Below, in pieces: positions 1 to 8,095 of a stretch of DNA of 64,000 nucleotides (within the stretch, counting starts at the first letter, position 1; every line of letters begins with the position of its first letter). A program made the position numbers and the translations under genes. The notes below the pieces were generated by a model that was given only the letters and a program-made list of their open reading frames with translations, was not told the origin of the DNA and ran no database searches. Source of the stretch: Sphingobium sp. AP49 (GTDB lineage Bacteria; Pseudomonadota; Alphaproteobacteria; Sphingomonadales; Sphingomonadaceae); assembly GCF_000281715.2 (NCBI RefSeq), contig NZ_CP124576.1, positions 1,681,501-1,745,500 on the forward strand, written 5' to 3'.

Positions 1-1173
1 CGGGGTACGCTGGGGGATCCGCTCATCACCGGATCGCTGGCGACCGACAATGCGGCGATCAACAGTCCGGTGACGGGCATGCGCCTGCGCAACGTCAAGG
101 CGCGTGCGCGTTTCTCCGGCGCCCAGCTCGTCTTCTCCAGTTTTACCGGCACGGCACAAAATGGCGGCGGGGTCAGCGGCACCGGGCGTTTCAGCTTCAA
201 TGGCATCGGCGGTGTCGGCATGGACCTTGCCTTCCAGGCGGATAATGCCGCGCTGCTGGAGCGCGATGACATCGCCGCTACGGTGACCGGCCCCTTGACC
301 ATTCGCTCCGACGGCAGTGGCGGCACGATCGGTGGCGATCTGGTGCTCAACAAGAGCCGCTTTACCATGGGCCGCGCCGCCGCCGTCGCACAAATCCCCG
401 AACTCAAGGTGATCGAGATCAACCGGCGTGGCGAGGAAATCGAACGGCCACGCTCCAGTGTGCCATGGACCCTTGCGATCAAGGCGCGGGCGCGCAATCG
501 CCTGACCGTGACCGGCCTGGGCCTCGACAGTGAATGGCGCGCGGACCTCGACATCGGCGGGACCGTCACCAATCCGACGATCGCCGGCCGCGCCGAACTG
601 GTCCGCGGTAATTATGAATTTGCCGGCCGCCGGTTTGAACTGCGCGAGGGCAAGATCCAGTTCGATGGCAAGACCCCGGTCAATCCGACGCTCGACATCG
701 ATGCCGAAGCCGATGTCAGCGACCTGACTGCCACCATCCATGTCGGCGGTACCGGGCTGAAACCCGACATCAGCTTTAATTCGGTACCCGCCCTGCCGCA
801 GGACGAACTGCTCTCGCGCATCCTGTTCGGGACCTCGATCACCAGCCTGTCCGCGCCCGAGGCGCTGCAACTCGCCTCGGCCGTCGGGTCGCTGCAGGGC
901 GAGGGCGGGCTCGATCCGATCAATGCCGTGCGCAAGGCCGCCGGGCTGGACCGGCTGCGCATCATCGCCGCCGATCCGACCCAGGGGCAGGGCACCTCGA
1001 TCGCGGCGGGCAAATATCTGACCCGCAAGACCTATGTCGAACTGATCACCGACGGACAGGGCTATAGCGCGACCCGGATGGAATATCAGGTGACACGCTG
1101 GCTTTCGCTGCTAGGCGCGATCTCCACCCTCGGGCGCGAAAGCGCAAACGTGCGAATTTCCAAGGATTATTGA
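1..1173 (+). CDS. tamB: TamB C-terminal part (translocation/assembly module), 5' truncated by window
   Basis: The reading frame is open from base 1, so this is the last ~390 residues of a longer protein. TamB is an inner-membrane-anchored, periplasm-spanning beta-rich protein that works with the outer-membrane protein TamA in outer-membrane biogenesis and lipid transport. The visible part shows the typical low-complexity beta-strand repeats and the conserved C-terminal block: a [12 protein letters not shown] strand pair, then [11 protein letters not shown], and an ending that alternates hydrophobic and polar residues. TamA, usually next to it, would lie upstream of the window. The stop is one base before the sdaA start. 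Family assignment is secure; full length cannot be judged. Confidence 0.9.
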   Translation, partial: RGTLGDPLITGSLATDNAAINSPVTGMRLRNVKARARFSGAQLVFSSFTGTAQNGGGVSGTGRFSFNGIGGVGMDLAFQADNAALLERDDIAATVTGPLTIRSDGSGGTIGGDLVLNKSRFTMGRAAAVAQIPELKVIEINRRGEEIERPRSSVPWTLAIKARARNRLTVTGLGLDSEWRADLDIGGTVTNPTIAGRAELVRGNYEFAGRRFELREGKIQFDGKTPVNPTLDIDAEADVSDLTATIHVGGTGLKPDISFNSVPALPQDELLSRILFGTSITSLSAPEALQLASAVGSLQGEGGLDPINAVRKAAGLDRLRIIAADPTQGQGTSIAAGKYLTRKTYVELITDGQGYSATRMEYQVTRWLSLLGAISTLGRESANVRISKDY

Positions 1174-1174
1174 C

Positions 1175-2572
1175 GTGACCAAATCGCGCATCGACAGCGC
1201 TGCGGCCATCAGCGTGATGGACCTGTTCACCATCGGCATCGGTCCGTCCAGCTCGCATACGGTGGGGCCGATGCGCGCGGCCCTGATGTTCATGGACACG
1301 CTGCCCGCCTGTCCGGTACGGGTGCAGTGCGAGCTTTATGGGTCGCTGGCGCTCACCGGTCGAGGCCACGCCACCGACAGCGCGATCCTGCTCGGCCTGT
1401 CTGGCCATCGCCCCGAAAGCGTCGATCCCGATGCCATTTCGACTATCCTTCAGGCGATCCGCGACGAGGGCCGGATTCGCGCCGGCAGCGCTCCTCGCGA
1501 CTGGGTGCCGTTCGAGGAGGCTCGCGATCTTATCTTCCGCATGGGCGAATTTCTGGAGGCGCATAGCAATGGCATGCGCTTTTCGGCCTGGCTGCCGGGG
1601 CGCGACGAGCCGCTGGTGCGCGACTATTATTCGATTGGCGGCGGCGCGGTGCTGCCCGGCGCCATCCCCGCTGACGATGAGGAAATTCCGCTCGGCCATA
1701 ATGTGGTCCAGCCCTTTCCCTTCTCCTCGGGCGCTGAACTGCTGGCGCAGGGGGAGGCGACCGGGCTCAGCATCGCGACGCTGGTGTTGCGTAACGAGGG
1801 CGCCTGGCGCGCGCAGGGTGAGACAGAAGCCTTTCTCGACAGCGTGATCGACGCCATGTCCGCCTCGATCGACCGGGGCATGAAGGAAGAGGGGTTGTTG
1901 CCCGGCGGGCTCAAGGTGCGTCGCCGCGCCAAGGCGATCCACAATCGGCTGCGGTTGCAGGGGGCGGGGATCGGCCCGGCCCAGATATTTGAATGGGTCA
2001 GCCTGTTCGCATTGGCGGTGAACGAGGAAAATGCCGCCGGCGGCCGAGTGGTCACCGCACCGACCAATGGTGCGGCCGGGGTGATCCCGGCAGTGCTGCA
2101 TTATTATCGCCGTTTCGTGCCCGGCGCCGACCGGGAAGGCGAACGGCGCTTCCTGTTGACCACTGCGGCCATGGGTTTCCTCTACAAGAAGCGCGCCTCC
2201 ATCTCCGCCGCCGAAATGGGGTGCCAGGGAGAGGTCGGCGTCGCCTGCTCGATGGCCGCCGCCGGCCTTGCGGCCGTGCTGGGCGGCACCAACAGTCAGG
2301 TCGAGAATGCCGCCGAGATCGGCATGGAGCATAATCTGGGGCTTACCTGCGACCCGATTGGTGGCCTCGTCCAGATCCCCTGCATCGAACGCAACACCAT
2401 GGGCGCGGTCAAGGCGATCAACGCCGCCTATCTCGCGCTCCAGGGCGACGGACGCCACATCGTCAGCCTCGACGCGGTGATCGAGACGATGCGCCAGACC
2501 GGTGAGGATATGGCCAGCCGCTACAAGGAGACATCGCTGGGCGGCCTCGCCGTCAACGTCGTGGAATGCTGA
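1175..2572 (+). CDS. sdaA: L-serine ammonia-lyase (iron-sulfur L-serine dehydratase)
   Basis: Single-chain 465-residue L-serine dehydratase that turns L-serine into pyruvate and ammonia in the cytoplasm using a [4Fe-4S] cluster. The N-terminal beta domain carries the [16 protein letters not shown] signature, and the catalytic alpha domain carries the cysteines in [19 protein letters not shown] and IPCIERN that match the cluster ligands of the family. It starts with GTG one base after the tamB stop, so it is probably translated from the same message or by re-initiation. The neighbouring genes do not suggest a dedicated serine pathway. Length is normal for the fused alpha/beta form. Confidence 0.96.
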   Translation: MTKSRIDSAAAISVMDLFTIGIGPSSSHTVGPMRAALMFMDTLPACPVRVQCELYGSLALTGRGHATDSAILLGLSGHRPESVDPDAISTILQAIRDEGRIRAGSAPRDWVPFEEARDLIFRMGEFLEAHSNGMRFSAWLPGRDEPLVRDYYSIGGGAVLPGAIPADDEEIPLGHNVVQPFPFSSGAELLAQGEATGLSIATLVLRNEGAWRAQGETEAFLDSVIDAMSASIDRGMKEEGLLPGGLKVRRRAKAIHNRLRLQGAGIGPAQIFEWVSLFALAVNEENAAGGRVVTAPTNGAAGVIPAVLHYYRRFVPGADREGERRFLLTTAAMGFLYKKRASISAAEMGCQGEVGVACSMAAAGLAAVLGGTNSQVENAAEIGMEHNLGLTCDPIGGLVQIPCIERNTMGAVKAINAAYLALQGDGRHIVSLDAVIETMRQTGEDMASRYKETSLGGLAVNVVEC

Positions 2573-2633
2573 CCGCGCGCCGCGCATTTCATCGCTCATT
2601 GCCAACATAAACGCGCCGAGATGAGCCTTTTCC

Positions 2634-2649
2634 GTGGCATTAATGCCAC
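2634..2649. repeat. Perfect 16-bp palindrome upstream of outer-membrane protein gene
   Basis: GTGGCATTAATGCCAC is a perfect palindrome about 100 bp before the start of the outer-membrane barrel gene. It sits in a short AT-richer stretch and could be an operator of that gene. The matching regulator is unknown. Confidence 0.4.
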
Positions 2650-2748
2650 ATTATCAGCCGTTTATCTGAGGTTCATGAAACAAAGGCGGCTGCTCCGGCT
2701 TGAGCGTCTCACCCCCTGAGGGACGAGAATGACAACGGAGTATCTGTT

Positions 2749-3402
2749 ATGCGTAAGTTGATGGTCGCCACTCTCCTGGCCGGCGGCGCGGTTGCCGCGC
2801 CCGCCCTGGCACAGGATGCCACCCCGACCTTCACCGGGCCGCGCGTCGAAGCGATCCTGGGCTATGATCACACCGGTGCCGGTAGCTCGATCGACAATGA
2901 CAACGGCAATGACGATCAGAAGATCGACGGCCTGCTTTACGGTGTCGGCGCGGGCTATGACGTCAATCTGGGCAGCGCGGTCGTCGGCGTCGAGGGCGAA
3001 TGGACCAATTCCACCTCAAAGAGCAGCCGCAGCGACTTCACCGACCAGTTCGGCTATGGCCGCGTCAAGCAGGGCCGCGACCTCTATATCGGTGCCCGCG
3101 CAGGTATCCTCGCCAATCCGGCGACACTGATCTACGTGAAGGGCGGCTATACCAACACCAAGCTGGGCGTCCTGGCCGGCGACACCGACGAAACCACCGA
3201 CACCTCGTTCAAGCTGGATGGCTGGCGCATTGGTGCGGGCGTGGAGCGTGCGATCAACGCCAACACCTTTGCCAAGGTCGAATATCGCTATTCCAAATAT
3301 GACAGCGCCCATATCGATTATATGGACGGTGCCACCAGCAGCGAATTTGACGTCGACACCGACCGCCATCAGGTCGTCGCCAGCGTCGGCTATCGCTTCT
3401 GA
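2749..3402 (+). CDS. Outer-membrane beta-barrel protein (Omp25/OmpA-like porin family)
   Basis: 217-residue protein with a Sec signal peptide (MRKLMVATLLAGGAVAAPALAQ, cut after AQ), followed by eight or so amphipathic strands rich in Gly, Tyr and Asp. It ends in a terminal aromatic residue (VASVGYRF), the usual outer-membrane insertion signal. Such small barrels are abundant structural or adhesion proteins of alphaproteobacterial outer membranes; the exact role cannot be read from sequence. It is preceded by a purine-rich ribosome site (ACGGAG) and followed directly by a strong terminator, so it is a single-gene unit. Confidence 0.88.
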   Translation: MRKLMVATLLAGGAVAAPALAQDATPTFTGPRVEAILGYDHTGAGSSIDNDNGNDDQKIDGLLYGVGAGYDVNLGSAVVGVEGEWTNSTSKSSRSDFTDQFGYGRVKQGRDLYIGARAGILANPATLIYVKGGYTNTKLGVLAGDTDETTDTSFKLDGWRIGAGVERAINANTFAKVEYRYSKYDSAHIDYMDGATSSEFDVDTDRHQVVASVGYRF

Positions 3403-3410
3403 TCCTTGGA

Positions 3411-3436
3411 AAGGGGCCGGTGCAGCGGCCCCTTTT
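3411..3436 (+). terminator. Rho-independent terminator of outer-membrane protein gene
   Basis: The stem AAGGGGCCG / CGGCCCCTT with a short loop is followed by a run of T, nine bases after the barrel-protein stop codon. Confidence 0.85.
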
Positions 3437-3512
3437 TCCTTTCGGCGGAAAATGTCGGCCGCCGCACGCTTTCCCCTATCTGCGGCGTCGCAGCGATGTT
3501 ATTTACATCATT

Positions 3513-3932
3513 GTGAGTAACGCGATTCCCCACCTGTACCCGGTTGGCATCCAGCCTGACGACATCGACTTCATGGGGCATGTCAACAATGCCAGCTATC
3601 TGAAGTGGGTGCAGGATGCGGTGCTGGATCATTGGCGGGCGCTGGCCCCGCGCGAGGCGGTGGCCGAGCATCTGTGGGTCGCGCTGAAGCATGAGATCAC
3701 CTATCGCAAGCCCACCTTCCTGAATGACGAGGTGATTGCCACCGTCCTGCTGGAAAAGGTACAGGGCGCGCGCGCCTTCTACGAAACCGTCATCCGTCGG
3801 GGCGAAGAGGTGCTGGCGGAGGTCAAGTCCAGCTGGTGCTGCATCGATGCCGCGACCATGCGTCCGGCGCGGATCGCGCGCGACGTGATGCAGCATTTCT
3901 TCGCGCCCGAAGAGGTCGACGGCAAGGAATGA
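3513..3932 (+). CDS. Acyl-CoA thioesterase, 4HBT/YbgC-like hotdog fold
   Basis: About 139 residues with the hotdog-fold thioesterase signature: DDIDFMGHVNNASYLKW near the N-terminus contains the Asp and the HVNN core expected for 4-hydroxybenzoyl-CoA-thioesterase-like enzymes. These hydrolyse acyl-CoA thioesters in the cytoplasm; the substrate cannot be named. I placed the start at GTG 3513 (VSNAIPHLYPV) because it gives normal family length. A reading from further upstream would run into the terminator of the previous gene. The gene stands alone between the terminator and the next ORF. Confidence 0.85.
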   Translation: MSNAIPHLYPVGIQPDDIDFMGHVNNASYLKWVQDAVLDHWRALAPREAVAEHLWVALKHEITYRKPTFLNDEVIATVLLEKVQGARAFYETVIRRGEEVLAEVKSSWCCIDAATMRPARIARDVMQHFFAPEEVDGKE

Positions 3933-3999
3933 AGGCTGGCGGCGCCGTCTAACCCCGGGCCTGGCTTGAGGGGGGAGGCATAGCCGCTATAATGGCCCG

Positions 4000-4425
4000 A
4001 TGGGTCGTGCCGAACAGACTGTCCTCCCGATGCGCATCGTCATCGACCAGCCGGTCGTTGGCGTAGCCTATAGCCTGCAGGGCAAGGATGGGCATCCGCT
4101 CGACCCGCAAATATCCCGGGCGGGAGAGGCGCTGGCCTTCGACTTTGCGATCCGGGTCGCACCCGGACCGAAATATTTTGGCGATCAGGTGCGGCGCGAG
4201 GGGGCGGAACGGCGCTTCGTCTATATCCGGGTCGGGCAGATGGCCGGAGACCCGGATTCGCCCTGGACCCGGCGCATCAAGATCGACATCCATGATATCG
4301 AACCGGCGCTGCTTGATCGGGCGATCGCCGAGGGCGGGATGATCGAAACGCGGATCATCGGCACCGGCCGCGACGGCACACCGGCCTGTGCGACCGTGCG
4401 TCCGATCGGTCGCCGGCTGCTCTGA
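4000..4425 (+). CDS. Conserved small protein, possibly DUF5990 family
   Basis: 141-residue protein (or 131 if translation starts at the internal ATG 4030, MRIVIDQPVVGV). It has no signal peptide or membrane segment. The pattern of a beta-strand start, a YSLQGKDG turn and a conserved FVYIRVGQ strand resembles the uncharacterised DUF5990 family, but this is from memory and unverified. The C-terminal half (DIHDIEPALLDRAIAEGG ... IIGTGRDGTPACATVRP) looks like a compact alpha/beta domain. No function is assigned. It lies upstream of a palindromic intergenic repeat. Confidence 0.65.
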   Translation: MGRAEQTVLPMRIVIDQPVVGVAYSLQGKDGHPLDPQISRAGEALAFDFAIRVAPGPKYFGDQVRREGAERRFVYIRVGQMAGDPDSPWTRRIKIDIHDIEPALLDRAIAEGGMIETRIIGTGRDGTPACATVRPIGRRLL

Positions 4426-4430
4426 TCGCC

Positions 4431-4536
4431 TAGAGCGTAATCCGTTCATACTGAATCGAATCACGCTCTATTTTTCTTTTGTTTTCCGCATTTTCCGAGT
4501 CAGCAGATGATGCCATCTGCTTCGAAAATGCTCTAG
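4431..4536. repeat. Intergenic double-hairpin repeat element
   Basis: About 106 bp made of two imperfect inverted repeats. The first runs from TAGAGCGTAATCCGTTCA to a complementary arm ending ACGCTCTA. The second has outer arms GCATTTTCCGA / TCGAAAATGC and inner arms AGCAGATG / CATCTGCT. The whole unit begins TAGAGC and ends GCTCTA. This layout is typical of dispersed palindromic elements in sphingomonad genomes. Its right end overlaps the last codons of the small gene on the other strand. Confidence 0.7.
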
Positions 4537-4709
4537 ATCGCGGGGCGCGGAACCCGCTTGCCCTTGGTCCGGCTGGTCAGATGATAATGGCTGCATCGGT
4601 CGCAGCGATAGCAACGCAATGCGAGGGGCGTGCTGCCCGCAGCCGCCAATGCGCTTTCCTGCGAGGAATAACGCCGCTTCCTCGCACAGATGCTCAGCCG
4701 CGTCCGCAT
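4533..4709 (-). CDS. 58-residue basic, cysteine-rich protein downstream of pyrF
   Basis: A small frame reading MRTRLSICARKRRYSS at its start and containing CYRCDRCSHYHLTS about residue 33-46, then ending TKGKRVPRPAI. The CxxCxxC cluster followed by HYHLT resembles the short zinc-ribbon-like proteins often found in Alphaproteobacteria and their phages (pattern YxCxxCxxxHLT). It starts 17 bases after the pyrF stop on the same strand, so it is probably the last gene of the lapA-pyrF unit. It has a high Arg/Lys content and no membrane segment. Function unknown; nucleic-acid or metal binding is only a guess. The stop codon lies inside the neighbouring repeat. Confidence 0.7.
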   Translation of the reverse strand: MRTRLSICARKRRYSSQESALAAAGSTPLALRCYRCDRCSHYHLTSRTKGKRVPRPAI

Positions 4710-4726
4710 CCGGCTGGCCCTGCCGC

Positions 4727-5401
4727 CTAGAGCGTCGCCTCGATCTCGCGCGCGGCGATATCGGGATTTTCCGCCTGGCTGATCGGGCGGCCCACCACCA
4801 GCATCGATGCGCCGCGATCCAGCGCCTCGCGCGGGGTGACGGCGCGCTTCTGATCGCCCATGGCGCCACCGGTCGGGCGCACCCCCGGCACGACGAAATA
4901 GCCGTCGGGCCAGACCTTCTTGGCCAGCGCGACCTCCTCGCCCGAACAGACGATGCCGTCGAGCCCCGCGTCGCGCGCCAGTTCGGCCAGGCGCGTTACC
5001 TGTTCTTCGGCCGTGCCGCCGACGCCGATGTCCTTGAGGTCGCCATTGTCGAGGCTGGTCAGCACGGTGACGGCCACGACCTTGGTGTTGACCCCGGCGG
5101 CGGCCTTTGCATCCTCCAGCATGGCGCGGCCGCCGGCGGCATGGACCGTCAGAACGGCCGGTTCCAGCATGTGCAGCGCCTGCACCGCCTTGGCCACGGT
5201 ATTGGGAATGTCGTGCAGCTTGAGGTCCAGGAAGATCGGCAGGCCGAACTTCATCATCTCATGCACGCCATGATGACCATTGGCACAGAAGAATTCGAGA
5301 CCCAGTTTCAGTCCGCCGACATGATGGCGCACCTGTCCGGCCAGGGCTTGCGCCTTGGCAAGGTCGGGCGTGTCGATGGCGACGAAGATCGGGCTGCTCA
5401 T
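4727..5401 (-). CDS. pyrF: Orotidine-5'-phosphate decarboxylase
   Basis: 224-residue enzyme that decarboxylates OMP to UMP, the last step of pyrimidine synthesis. It has the hallmark DLKLHDIPNTV motif with the catalytic Asp-Lys pair around residue 60, the KLGLEFF strand before it and the phosphate-binding PGVRP loop late in the barrel. The start ATG at 5401 overlaps the lapA stop in an ATGA junction, indicating translational coupling. Longer upstream readings are ruled out by this junction. Confidence 0.97.
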   Translation of the reverse strand: MSSPIFVAIDTPDLAKAQALAGQVRHHVGGLKLGLEFFCANGHHGVHEMMKFGLPIFLDLKLHDIPNTVAKAVQALHMLEPAVLTVHAAGGRAMLEDAKAAAGVNTKVVAVTVLTSLDNGDLKDIGVGGTAEEQVTRLAELARDAGLDGIVCSGEEVALAKKVWPDGYFVVPGVRPTGGAMGDQKRAVTPREALDRGASMLVVGRPISQAENPDIAAREIEATL

Positions 5402-5733
5402 GCTGGTCCTGTGGAAATGAGAGGGGTGGGTTCGGCCACGGCGGGCACGGGTGCCGGCACGGGTGCCGCGGAAACGGTGGTCGATGCTGTCGCGGCAACC
5501 AGGGCGCGTTCGGTGCTTTCGAGCCGGCGCTTCATCCGCCAGCGCGTTGCGCGGGCCATGATCCAGAAGGGCATCGCACCCAGCAGGAATGCGCCGATCA
5601 GCAGGACCGGCAATTTGGTTTCCATGACCATGTCGCCCCAAAGACGTACGGTCACCGGGACATAATTCGCCATGCAGAAGAAGGCGAGGGCGACGGCGAT
5701 GACGACCCAGAAGGCAGTCCGCAGGAATTGCAT
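5398..5733 (-). CDS. LapA-domain inner-membrane protein
   Basis: 111 residues: an N-terminal transmembrane helix (residues 7-25), a short segment with a MANYVPVTVRLWG beta motif, a second helix (about 42-62), then a basic stretch (RATRWRMKRRLE) and a Pro/Ala-rich tail. This is the lipopolysaccharide-assembly-protein-A domain (LapA, DUF1049) layout. LapA helps control LPS synthesis in enterobacteria; the role in sphingomonads, which lack classical LPS, is uncertain. Coupled to pyrF by a 4-base overlap, an arrangement common in Alphaproteobacteria. Confidence 0.87.
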   Translation of the reverse strand: MQFLRTAFWVVIAVALAFFCMANYVPVTVRLWGDMVMETKLPVLLIGAFLLGAMPFWIMARATRWRMKRRLESTERALVAATASTTVSAAPVPAPVPAVAEPTPLISTGPA

Positions 5734-5799
5734 CGGCGATCCTCTTGCTGCTGATTTTCGGCAGCTTAGGCGATTTTGGCGGTGGGCGGAAGCGCCTGT

Positions 5800-6657
5800 T
5801 CAGATTTCCCGGACACCGATCATCATCGACAGGGATTGAGTCGCCCCGGATGCCAGTGTCGCCATGCCACCGGAGCGATTGATCGCGTCGGGCATGTGGC
5901 TGACCGGCTCCAGGCAGAAAAAGTCGCCATCGGGCGGGCGGAAGACATGCAGCCAGTCGGCCCCTTGCGCGGTCAGCGTCAGGCGGATGCCGTCGCCGCG
6001 ATCGACCACCGCCACGCCGTCCCAGCCGCCATGGACATTGTCGATCAGCCTGTCGCCAGTGACGCGCGCGCCCTGCGACCAGTCGCCCAGCGCATCGGCG
6101 GGGACTTCCCGTTCGGGCAGCATGTCGGGGGACGAAAGCCAGAGCGTGTCGGCGTGGAAGCGCAGCATGGTATCCGCGTCGAGCGCGAAATAGGGATGGA
6201 AGCCCAGGCCGCAGGGCATGGCCGTGTCGCCCAGATTTTGCACCAGCAGCGTGACCTCAAGCGCGTCCTCGTTCAGGCGCACATGCTGCTGCGCGCGCCA
6301 GGGCCAGGGCCAGCCGGCATCGCCATCATGCGTCTGCTCCAGCCTGACTTCATGGTCCGACTGTTCCAGCACATGCCAGGGCCGCTGCCAGCCAAAGCCG
6401 TGGATGCTGTGGGGATGGTCACCGAAATTGCGCGGCAGCTGATAACTTTGCCCGTCCACCACGAAACGCCCATGGGCGATACGGTTGGCATAGGGCACCA
6501 GCGGGAAGCTGGCCATGTCGAGCGGGTCTGTGCTGTCCTGCGGCGCGCGGCGCAGCAGGGCCACGCCGTCGCGATCGAAGGACAGGATCGACCCGCCGAC
6601 ATCCGGGGCGAGCGCGCAACCGAGCGCGCCCGCCTTCAGGGTAAGGATCTCGCTCAG
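5800..6657 (-). CDS. galM: Aldose 1-epimerase (mutarotase) family protein, unusual start
   Basis: Interconverts alpha and beta anomers of aldoses; here probably xylose, since it ends the xylose operon. It shows the family landmarks HPHSIHGFGWQRPW, the second histidine block GLGFHPYFAL and the catalytic Glu in FCLEPVSHMPDAIN. The conserved N-terminal strand (ALGCALAPDVGGSI) lies upstream of the only GTG start (6564), and no ATG, GTG or TTG precedes it in frame before a stop codon. The likely start is therefore CTG at 6657, which overlaps the transporter stop (CTGA); that gives 285 residues, normal for the family. Exact start is uncertain. Confidence 0.88.
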   Translation of the reverse strand: MSEILTLKAGALGCALAPDVGGSILSFDRDGVALLRRAPQDSTDPLDMASFPLVPYANRIAHGRFVVDGQSYQLPRNFGDHPHSIHGFGWQRPWHVLEQSDHEVRLEQTHDGDAGWPWPWRAQQHVRLNEDALEVTLLVQNLGDTAMPCGLGFHPYFALDADTMLRFHADTLWLSSPDMLPEREVPADALGDWSQGARVTGDRLIDNVHGGWDGVAVVDRGDGIRLTLTAQGADWLHVFRPPDGDFFCLEPVSHMPDAINRSGGMATLASGATQSLSMMIGVREI

Positions 6658-8066
6658 CCGACCATGTCCTCAAGCTCGCGGCCCTTGGTTTCATGGACCA
6701 TGGCGCGCACGAAGAAGAAGGAAATCGCGGCGAACAGGGCGTAGCCGGTATAGGTGATCGCCAGGCCCGGCGACACGGCGAGCGCCGGGAAGCTGACCGA
6801 GATCGCGGCATTGGCGATCCACTGGGCAAAGCCCGCGACGGCCAGGCCCGATCCACGAATCTGGTTCGGGAACATCTCGCCCAGCATCACCCACATGATC
6901 GGACCCCAGCTCAGGTTGAAGAAGATCACATAGAGGTTCGCCGCGATCAGCGCCATCAGGCCATTATGGCCCGGCAGCACCACGCCGCCATCCGCGCCGG
7001 TAACGGCGGTGGAGAAGGCATAGGCAACGATCGCCAGCGTCACCGCCATGCCCGCAGACCCGATCAGCAGCAGCGGCTTGCGGCCGATCCTGTCGACCAG
7101 CATGATCGTGCCCAGGCACGCACCGATCGACAGCACGCCCGACAGGATGTTGATCTGCAGCGCATTATCCTCGGAAAAGCCGACGGCTTCCCACAGGGTG
7201 GCGCCATAATAGAAGACGACGTTGATGCCGACCAACTGCTGGAACACGGCCAGGCCAATGCCGGCCCACACGATCGGACGCACCTTGCCGCTGACCTTGT
7301 CGATCAGGTCGCTCAGCTTGGGGCGATGATGATCGGCGGCCAGGCTGGCGCGGATCTCGCCGACCTTGCGATCGGCTTCCTCGGCGCCGAACAGGCGGGT
7401 CAGGACGGCGCGGGCGCGTTCGTCCTGGCCGCGCGCGACCAGATAACGGGGGCTTTCCGGGATCACCAGCAGCGCCAGGAAATAGATGGCGGCCGGGATC
7501 GCCTGCAGCCAGAACATCCAGCGCCAGGCCGGGAAATCCAGCCACAAGGGCGCGGTCGAACCGCCGGCATAGCGGGCCAGCACGAAATTGGCGACGAAGG
7601 CGCCGGTGAGGCCCGAAATGATCATCACCTGCTGCACGCTCGACAGCCGGCCACGGATCGCGGCGGGGGTGACTTCGGAGATATAGACGGGCGAGATGAC
7701 GCTGGCCGCGCCGACGCCCAGGCCGCCGATGATGCGGGCGATGATGAAGATGGCGGAGGAACCGGCGGCACCAGCCAGCAGCGCGCTCGCCAGGAACAGG
7801 ATTGCCGCCAGCATCATCACGCCGCGACGGCCGATGATGTCGGCCATGCGGCCCGCGCCGAACGCGCCGATCGACGAGCCGACCAGGATTGCGCCGACAT
7901 TGATGCCGATGCCCAGCTTGCCCAGGGCGAAAGCGGCCTCAAGCCCCTTCTGCGTGCCGTTGATGACGCCCGAATCATAGCCGAACATGAAACCGCCGAT
8001 GGTGGCCACGGCCACGATCGCTGCGATGAAGGCCATATTGACCTTCCCGGCGCTCCCCTCACTCAT
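6654..8066 (-). CDS. MFS sugar porter (XylE-like D-xylose/H+ symporter)
   Basis: 470-residue, 12-helix major facilitator of the sugar-porter family. Visible signatures are the GYDSGVINGT start, GRRG in loop 2-3, the RxxGGLGVG motif of helix 4, PESPRYLVARG after helix 6, and QQLVGINVVFYYG in helix 7, where the QQ..G residues contact the sugar. It probably brings xylose into the cytoplasm with protons. It lies between xylC and galM in a minus-strand operon, 29 bases from xylC, so D-xylose is the most likely substrate, though arabinose or glucose cannot be excluded. Confidence 0.93.
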   Translation of the reverse strand: MSEGSAGKVNMAFIAAIVAVATIGGFMFGYDSGVINGTQKGLEAAFALGKLGIGINVGAILVGSSIGAFGAGRMADIIGRRGVMMLAAILFLASALLAGAAGSSAIFIIARIIGGLGVGAASVISPVYISEVTPAAIRGRLSSVQQVMIISGLTGAFVANFVLARYAGGSTAPLWLDFPAWRWMFWLQAIPAAIYFLALLVIPESPRYLVARGQDERARAVLTRLFGAEEADRKVGEIRASLAADHHRPKLSDLIDKVSGKVRPIVWAGIGLAVFQQLVGINVVFYYGATLWEAVGFSEDNALQINILSGVLSIGACLGTIMLVDRIGRKPLLLIGSAGMAVTLAIVAYAFSTAVTGADGGVVLPGHNGLMALIAANLYVIFFNLSWGPIMWVMLGEMFPNQIRGSGLAVAGFAQWIANAAISVSFPALAVSPGLAITYTGYALFAAISFFFVRAMVHETKGRELEDMVG

Positions 8067-8095
8067 CTGATTGTCCTTCCAGCTCTCTATATCTT

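Noticed and set aside
3949..4464. 171-codon minus-strand frame opposite the possible DUF5990 gene
   Set aside because: The plus-strand frame has the more protein-like composition, and the minus frame runs into the palindromic repeat.
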